NCBI GenBank assembly: GCA_001871755.1
Contig: MNXL01000338.1
Coordinates: forward strand, 1 to 9,799
Direction: 5' to 3'
Length of the DNA stretch: 9,799 nt
Source of the DNA: Anaerolineae bacterium CG2_30_64_16
Lineage (GTDB): Bacteria > Chloroflexota > Anaerolineae > CG2-30-64-16
Made by a program: the position numbers and the translations under genes. Under the pieces are notes generated by a model. It ran no database searches. It was given only the letters and a program-made list of their open reading frames with translations, and was not told the origin of the DNA. This document shows, one piece after another, positions 6,871 through 9,799 of this stretch. Within the stretch, counting starts at the first letter, position 1; every line of letters begins with the position of its first letter.

Positions 6871-6911
6871 CTGGCAGGCCCGCCGTGCTGACGCACGAGC
6901 GGGCCTGCCGG
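6871..6911 (+). terminator. Strong hairpin after the exported-protein gene, probable terminator
   Basis: GGCAGGCCCGC (6873-6883) pairs with GCGGGCCTGCC (6899-6909), and CGTGC (6884-6888) pairs with GCACG (6893-6897) around a TGAC loop, with A6898 bulged. A C-G pair and T-G wobble extend the base. The result is about 16 stem pairs beginning 30 bases after the stop. The following GTTGTT is only weakly T-rich, so intrinsic termination is likely but not certain. A small stem CCGGT/ACCGG (6841-6857) precedes it. Confidence 0.6.
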
Positions 6912-6941
6912 TTGTTCAGGAATTCCAACTGTAGGTGGGCC

Positions 6942-6947
6942 TATAAT
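6942..6947 (+). promoter_or_regulatory. Perfect TATAAT -10 box for the second exported-protein gene
   Basis: TATAAT lies 31 bases after the hairpin at 6871-6911 and 44 bases before the ATG at 6992. No good -35 sits at the 17-base spacing; TTGTTC at 6912-6917 is 24 bases away and TTCCAA at 6923-6928 is 13 bases away. The location between a terminator-like hairpin and a gene start supports a real promoter. Confidence 0.45.
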
Positions 6948-6991
6948 GCTGACTGACCTCCGCATCATGGACATCCAATGGAAGGACCCGC

Positions 6992-8665
6992 ATGGCTGCT
7001 CTTTCCACCTCCGAGAGAAACCGATCTGAGTGGCATGGGCCTCAGAAATCCACCGCGCCAGGCAAACGCTGGCGCCTGGCGCTGCTGTTTCTGCTGCTCA
7101 CCCTGAGCGTGGTGAGCGGGCTGACGGGAGCGCTCTTGAGTCCGCCCGGCGGGACGAGCCTGGCCGCGCCCGCGGATACCCCCACGCCCACCCTGGCCCC
7201 GAACACAGGGGCCATCGCCGGGATGGCCTGGCAGGATCTCAACGGCAATGGCCTGCACGAAGCTGAGGAACCGCCCCTGCCCGGTGTGCTGCTGACAGTG
7301 TACAACCAGGGGGGACAGGCTCTGCTCACCACCACGACGGGTGGCGATGGCAGCTACCGATTTGCCACCCTGGCTACCGGCCTATACCAATTGGTGGCCA
7401 CCGCCCCGGCCGGCTTCCGCTGGACGACCCCTGCCTCACACAACGTCTTCATCAGCGCCGGCTGGGTGCTGACGCTCGATTTTGGGGCGCAATTCGTCCC
7501 CACTCCCACACCGACCGCCACGCCGGTCCCCAAGCTGGACATCGCGGGCGCGACACGCGCGGTCTGCGGCAGCATCGTTTTAGCCGACACGCGCGCGGGG
7601 GCCAACAACGTCAGCCGATACGGGTGTCAGCCGTCCTGGAATGAAACCGGACCTGAAGTGGTGTTCCGGATCGACTCGGAATACACCCAGGTCTTCACAG
7701 CCCGACTGATCACCACTACGGCCGATCTGGATCTCTTCTTGCTGCCGTCCGACGCCCCGAACACGTGCCTGGTGGCCGGGGACAACTACCTGCAATTCGA
7801 CATCTACTCCGGCGCCTACTACCTGGCAGTGGACGGCTATCAGGGCGCGGCCGGGGCATTCAGCTTGCGGATAGAGTGTCCGCTGGAGCCGCAGGCGACG
7901 CCCACACCGACGCCCACCGCATCGCCCACCCCCACTGCAACACAAACGCCAACCCCAGGCCCGACTTCGACGCCTACGGCAACCCGCCAACCCCGGTTCA
8001 ACTACTTGCCGCTGATCTTTCCCGTATACTCTGGCCTCGTCCATGAGCCGGTCACGCTCACCTTGCAGGAGGGCGTTGCAGGCTACACCGGCACGGCCGA
8101 TACGACGCTCTATTCGTGGGAACCTGATCGGGTCTTCGGCAGCGAGAGCCTGCTCCACCTCTTCTACTCAAAGCCACCGGGCCTCACGACGCCCATGGCG
8201 CCTCTGCTCCGCTTCGATCTGGCGCTGCTGCCGGCCGAGGCGAACATCGTCCACGCTGATCTCAGGCTCTATATGGAAACCTCGCCCAAGTACGACCTGC
8301 TTGCCGCGGTCCACAGAGTCCTGCGCGCCTGGAACGAGGCCACCGCGACGTGGAATCTGCCCACTACAGGGCAAGCGTGGGCCGAGCCAGGCGCGCAGGG
8401 TGTGGACACGGATCACGCGGGCCTGGCCGTGGCGGCCCAACCGATCACCCTGGGCCAACAGTGGTACACCTTCGACACGACTTCGCTGGCGCAGGCCTGG
8501 GTCAGGGATCCCGGCCAGAACTACGGCTTGATCCTGCTTGCCCAGGCGGGGGACAGTGCGGCCAACGTCGAAGCCCTGTTCAACAGCCGCGAACACGCTG
8601 ACCCGGCGCTGCGGCCGCAGTTGGTCGTAAGCTACTGGCTTGCCCCCAAATCGGCAACGCCATAA
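6992..8665 (+). CDS. Exported protein: SdrB-like domain, PPC-like domain, Thr-Pro linker, internal YLPL motif, DNRLRE/CBM96-like domain
   Basis: 557 residues; GGAAGGA at 6980-6986 precedes the ATG. A basic N-terminus leads into a hydrophobic segment (~29-49), either a long signal peptide with possible cleavage near LAA (57-59) or a membrane anchor. Residues ~73-168 are an SdrB-like domain (GMAWQDLNGNG) like that in the preceding exported protein. A short linker (170-180) precedes a PPC-like beta domain (~181-300, with ADLDLFLL and SGAYYLAVDGYQG). A second Thr-Pro linker (303-331) leads to NYLPLIF (337-343). Residues ~352-551 match the DNRLRE/CBM96 pattern (DTTLYSW, PLLRFDL, WNEATATWNLP, LVVSYW), a beta sandwich that can bind polysaccharide. 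No enzyme domain is seen, so it is probably a surface or matrix carbohydrate-binding protein. The domain calls are by eye. Confidence 0.82.
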   Translation: MAALSTSERNRSEWHGPQKSTAPGKRWRLALLFLLLTLSVVSGLTGALLSPPGGTSLAAPADTPTPTLAPNTGAIAGMAWQDLNGNGLHEAEEPPLPGVLLTVYNQGGQALLTTTTGGDGSYRFATLATGLYQLVATAPAGFRWTTPASHNVFISAGWVLTLDFGAQFVPTPTPTATPVPKLDIAGATRAVCGSIVLADTRAGANNVSRYGCQPSWNETGPEVVFRIDSEYTQVFTARLITTTADLDLFLLPSDAPNTCLVAGDNYLQFDIYSGAYYLAVDGYQGAAGAFSLRIECPLEPQATPTPTPTASPTPTATQTPTPGPTSTPTATRQPRFNYLPLIFPVYSGLVHEPVTLTLQEGVAGYTGTADTTLYSWEPDRVFGSESLLHLFYSKPPGLTTPMAPLLRFDLALLPAEANIVHADLRLYMETSPKYDLLAAVHRVLRAWNEATATWNLPTTGQAWAEPGAQGVDTDHAGLAVAAQPITLGQQWYTFDTTSLAQAWVRDPGQNYGLILLAQAGDSAANVEALFNSREHADPALRPQLVVSYWLAPKSATP

Positions 8666-8739
8666 TGCGGACCGGCTTCTCGTAATCATCCAGGTATCTT
8701 TTTTAGTTTTTCGGGGCCGTCTTATCGAGCAGATACATT

Positions 8740-9633
8740 ATGGCGAAAGTTTCATCTTCAACGCAGCAAAGTACAGATACGTTTAACGCAGGCGTGATAA
8801 AACTACGGAGGATTGAGGAAATCGAGACACAACCTTGCGCGACATCTGGCGTCGCCACCCCGGCGGGTGGATGGCAAGGGAAAGGCAGCCAATTCATGTT
8901 CACACAACGCACTCACGTGGCGCCGTGGCAAATCGGGTTTTCACCAAGACGTGAATCGATCACGCTGGCACACCCCCGCGGACGCGGGGGCAGCTATCCG
9001 GCGGCCAAAAGGACTTTTGATCTCTTCATTTCAGTCATTTTGCTCATTGTACTGGCGCCGTTGATGCTGACTATCGCGATCGCAATCAGGATCGACTCAC
9101 GGGGACCAGCAATCCACGTCCAGCGCCGCGTCGGTCTCAACGGCCGAGTCTTCCGTTTCTACAAATTCCGGTCCATGACCAACGGGCACGATCACACCCA
9201 AGAACATCGCAAGTTCGCCACGGCCTATATCAACGGGAATTCGTCGCATACGGCGAAGGACGGCAACGGTCACACTGTCTACAAACCCGCGACCAATGGC
9301 GCCACCGTGACTCGCGTGGGCCGCTGGCTGCGGCGCACCAGCCTGGATGAGCTGCCCCAACTGTTCAACGTCTGCAAGGGGGACATGAGCCTGGTGGGGC
9401 CCCGCCCTTCGATGGACTACGAGGTGGCGCTGTACACCGAGCATCATCGCAAGCGGTTGGCGGTCTTGCCCGGGCTGACCGGGTGGGCGCAGATCAACGG
9501 CCGCAGCAGCCTCGGCTTCGACAGGATCGTCGCACTGGATCTGGAGTACATCCACCAGCGCTCGCTACGCAAAGACCTGCTGATCTTGCTCAAGACCGTG
9601 GCGGTAGTGTTCCGCGAGGAATACGCAGGGTAG
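8740..9633 (+). CDS. Membrane-anchored initiating sugar-phosphate transferase (bacterial sugar transferase family)
   Basis: 297 residues from the ATG at 8740. The family core starts at AAKRTFDLFISV (residue 88 on), with one hydrophobic membrane segment (~95-118), then GPAIHVQRRVGLNGRVF and YKFRSM. The catalytic Asp-Glu pair is in SLDELPQLFNV (Asp203, Glu204), followed by KGDMSLVGPRP (213-223). These enzymes move a sugar-1-phosphate from a UDP-sugar to undecaprenyl phosphate on the inner membrane face, starting exopolysaccharide, O-antigen or glycoprotein glycan synthesis. Residues 1-87 are not family-like. An ATG at 8896 with GGGAAAGG at 8878-8885 would give 245 residues, closer to the minimal family size; the ATG at 8740 has only a weak binding site. 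The upstream gap has a T-rich run (8698-8711) but no clear promoter. Confidence 0.87.
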   Translation: MAKVSSSTQQSTDTFNAGVIKLRRIEEIETQPCATSGVATPAGGWQGKGSQFMFTQRTHVAPWQIGFSPRRESITLAHPRGRGGSYPAAKRTFDLFISVILLIVLAPLMLTIAIAIRIDSRGPAIHVQRRVGLNGRVFRFYKFRSMTNGHDHTQEHRKFATAYINGNSSHTAKDGNGHTVYKPATNGATVTRVGRWLRRTSLDELPQLFNVCKGDMSLVGPRPSMDYEVALYTEHHRKRLAVLPGLTGWAQINGRSSLGFDRIVALDLEYIHQRSLRKDLLILLKTVAVVFREEYAG

Positions 9634-9640
9634 TCGTCTT

Positions 9641-9706
9641 GCACTCGTGAGTGCCGCACTCGTGAGTGCCGCACTCGTGAGTGCCGCACTCGTAAGTGCC
9701 GCACTC
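9641..9706. repeat. Four tandem 15-base palindromic repeats after the transferase gene
   Basis: The unit GCACTCGTGAGTGCC occurs at 9641-9655, 9656-9670, 9671-9685 and, with one change (GTAA for GTGA), at 9686-9700. A partial GCACTC follows at 9701-9706. Each intact unit is an inverted repeat, GCACTC-GT-GAGTGC. The array begins 7 bases after the stop codon. There are no spacers, so it is not a CRISPR array. It may fold as mRNA, end the transcript, bind a dimeric protein or vary in copy number. Confidence 0.85.
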
Positions 9707-9736
9707 ACGACCACACCCAATTCATCCCATCGAGTT

Positions 9737-9760
9737 GGGGCTCGATCACAGACCGGCCCC
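9737..9760. repeat. Dispersed hairpin repeat, copy 3 (degenerate)
   Basis: GGGGC (9737-9741), a bulged T, CGATC, loop ACA, GACCG and GCCCC (9756-9760) reproduce the layout of the complete copy at 2604-2630, including the bulged T, with one A-C mismatch in the inner stem. A weaker stem, CCAATTC/GAGTTGG (9717-9723 with 9732-9738), overlaps its left edge. No gene is seen from 9634 to the window end. Confidence 0.5.
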
Positions 9761-9799
9761 TAACCCGGACAAGGCCGCTGCGCTTACAAGCCGGAACCA

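Noticed and set aside
8973..8990. Orphan type I-E CRISPR repeat
   Set aside because: A single copy inside a coding sequence, with only the GC stem in common; no spacer, leader or cas gene.
9444..9704. Minus-strand frame beginning with repeated HSRVR-type residues
   Set aside because: It arises from the 15-base tandem repeat read backwards and then runs antisense through the sugar transferase.
9641..9706. CRISPR array
   Set aside because: Units are directly adjacent 15-mers with no unique spacers.

Overview
The window looks like part of a Chloroflexota (Anaerolineae-type) chromosome or metagenomic contig. The inference rests on high GC content and on two exported proteins with long Thr-Pro linkers, SdrB-like domains and a Tyr-Leu-Pro-Leu motif after the last linker, a combination I associate with secreted Chloroflexota proteins. 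No 16S rRNA or other taxonomic marker is present. All seven genes I support are on the + strand, and the theme is cell-surface glycan synthesis plus exported, possibly glycan-associated proteins.

Region 1 (1-2630): three genes lying between two copies of a short hairpin repeat. They encode a left-handed beta-helix N-acetyltransferase of the WlbB/WbpD type with a C-terminal zinc ribbon, a Gfo/Idh/MocA sugar-nucleotide dehydrogenase with its own promoter candidate, and a PAPS-type sulfotransferase. Acetyltransferase plus dehydrogenase is the pairing used to make 3-acetamido sugars (WbpB/WbpD or GnnA-like routes). The sulfotransferase suggests the glycan, or another acceptor, is sulfated. The aminotransferase the pathway needs is not in the window.

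Region 2 (2549-6911): a 242-base gene-free leader with several inverted repeats, then a radical SAM/SPASM protein started from TTG. A 969-residue exported protein starts 27 bases after it. That protein has a glycosidase-like barrel interrupted by a carbohydrate-binding-like module, a beta-rich module, two Thr-Pro linkers flanking an SdrB-like domain, and a terminal YLPL motif. A strong hairpin follows its stop codon.

Region 3 (6942-8665): a perfect TATAAT box, then a second exported protein: SdrB-like domain, PPC-like domain, Thr-Pro linker, YLPL motif (here internal) and a C-terminal DNRLRE/CBM96-like module.

Region 4 (8666-9799): a membrane-anchored initiating sugar-phosphate transferase, then four tandem 15-base palindromic repeats and a third, degenerate copy of the hairpin repeat. 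No gene is seen in the last 166 bases.

Taken together, the transferase would load the first sugar-phosphate on a lipid carrier, the sugar-nucleotide enzymes would supply a modified amino sugar, and the sulfotransferase would decorate the product. The exported proteins may bind, cleave or carry it. That last link, and any role of the radical SAM enzyme on the exported protein, is inference.
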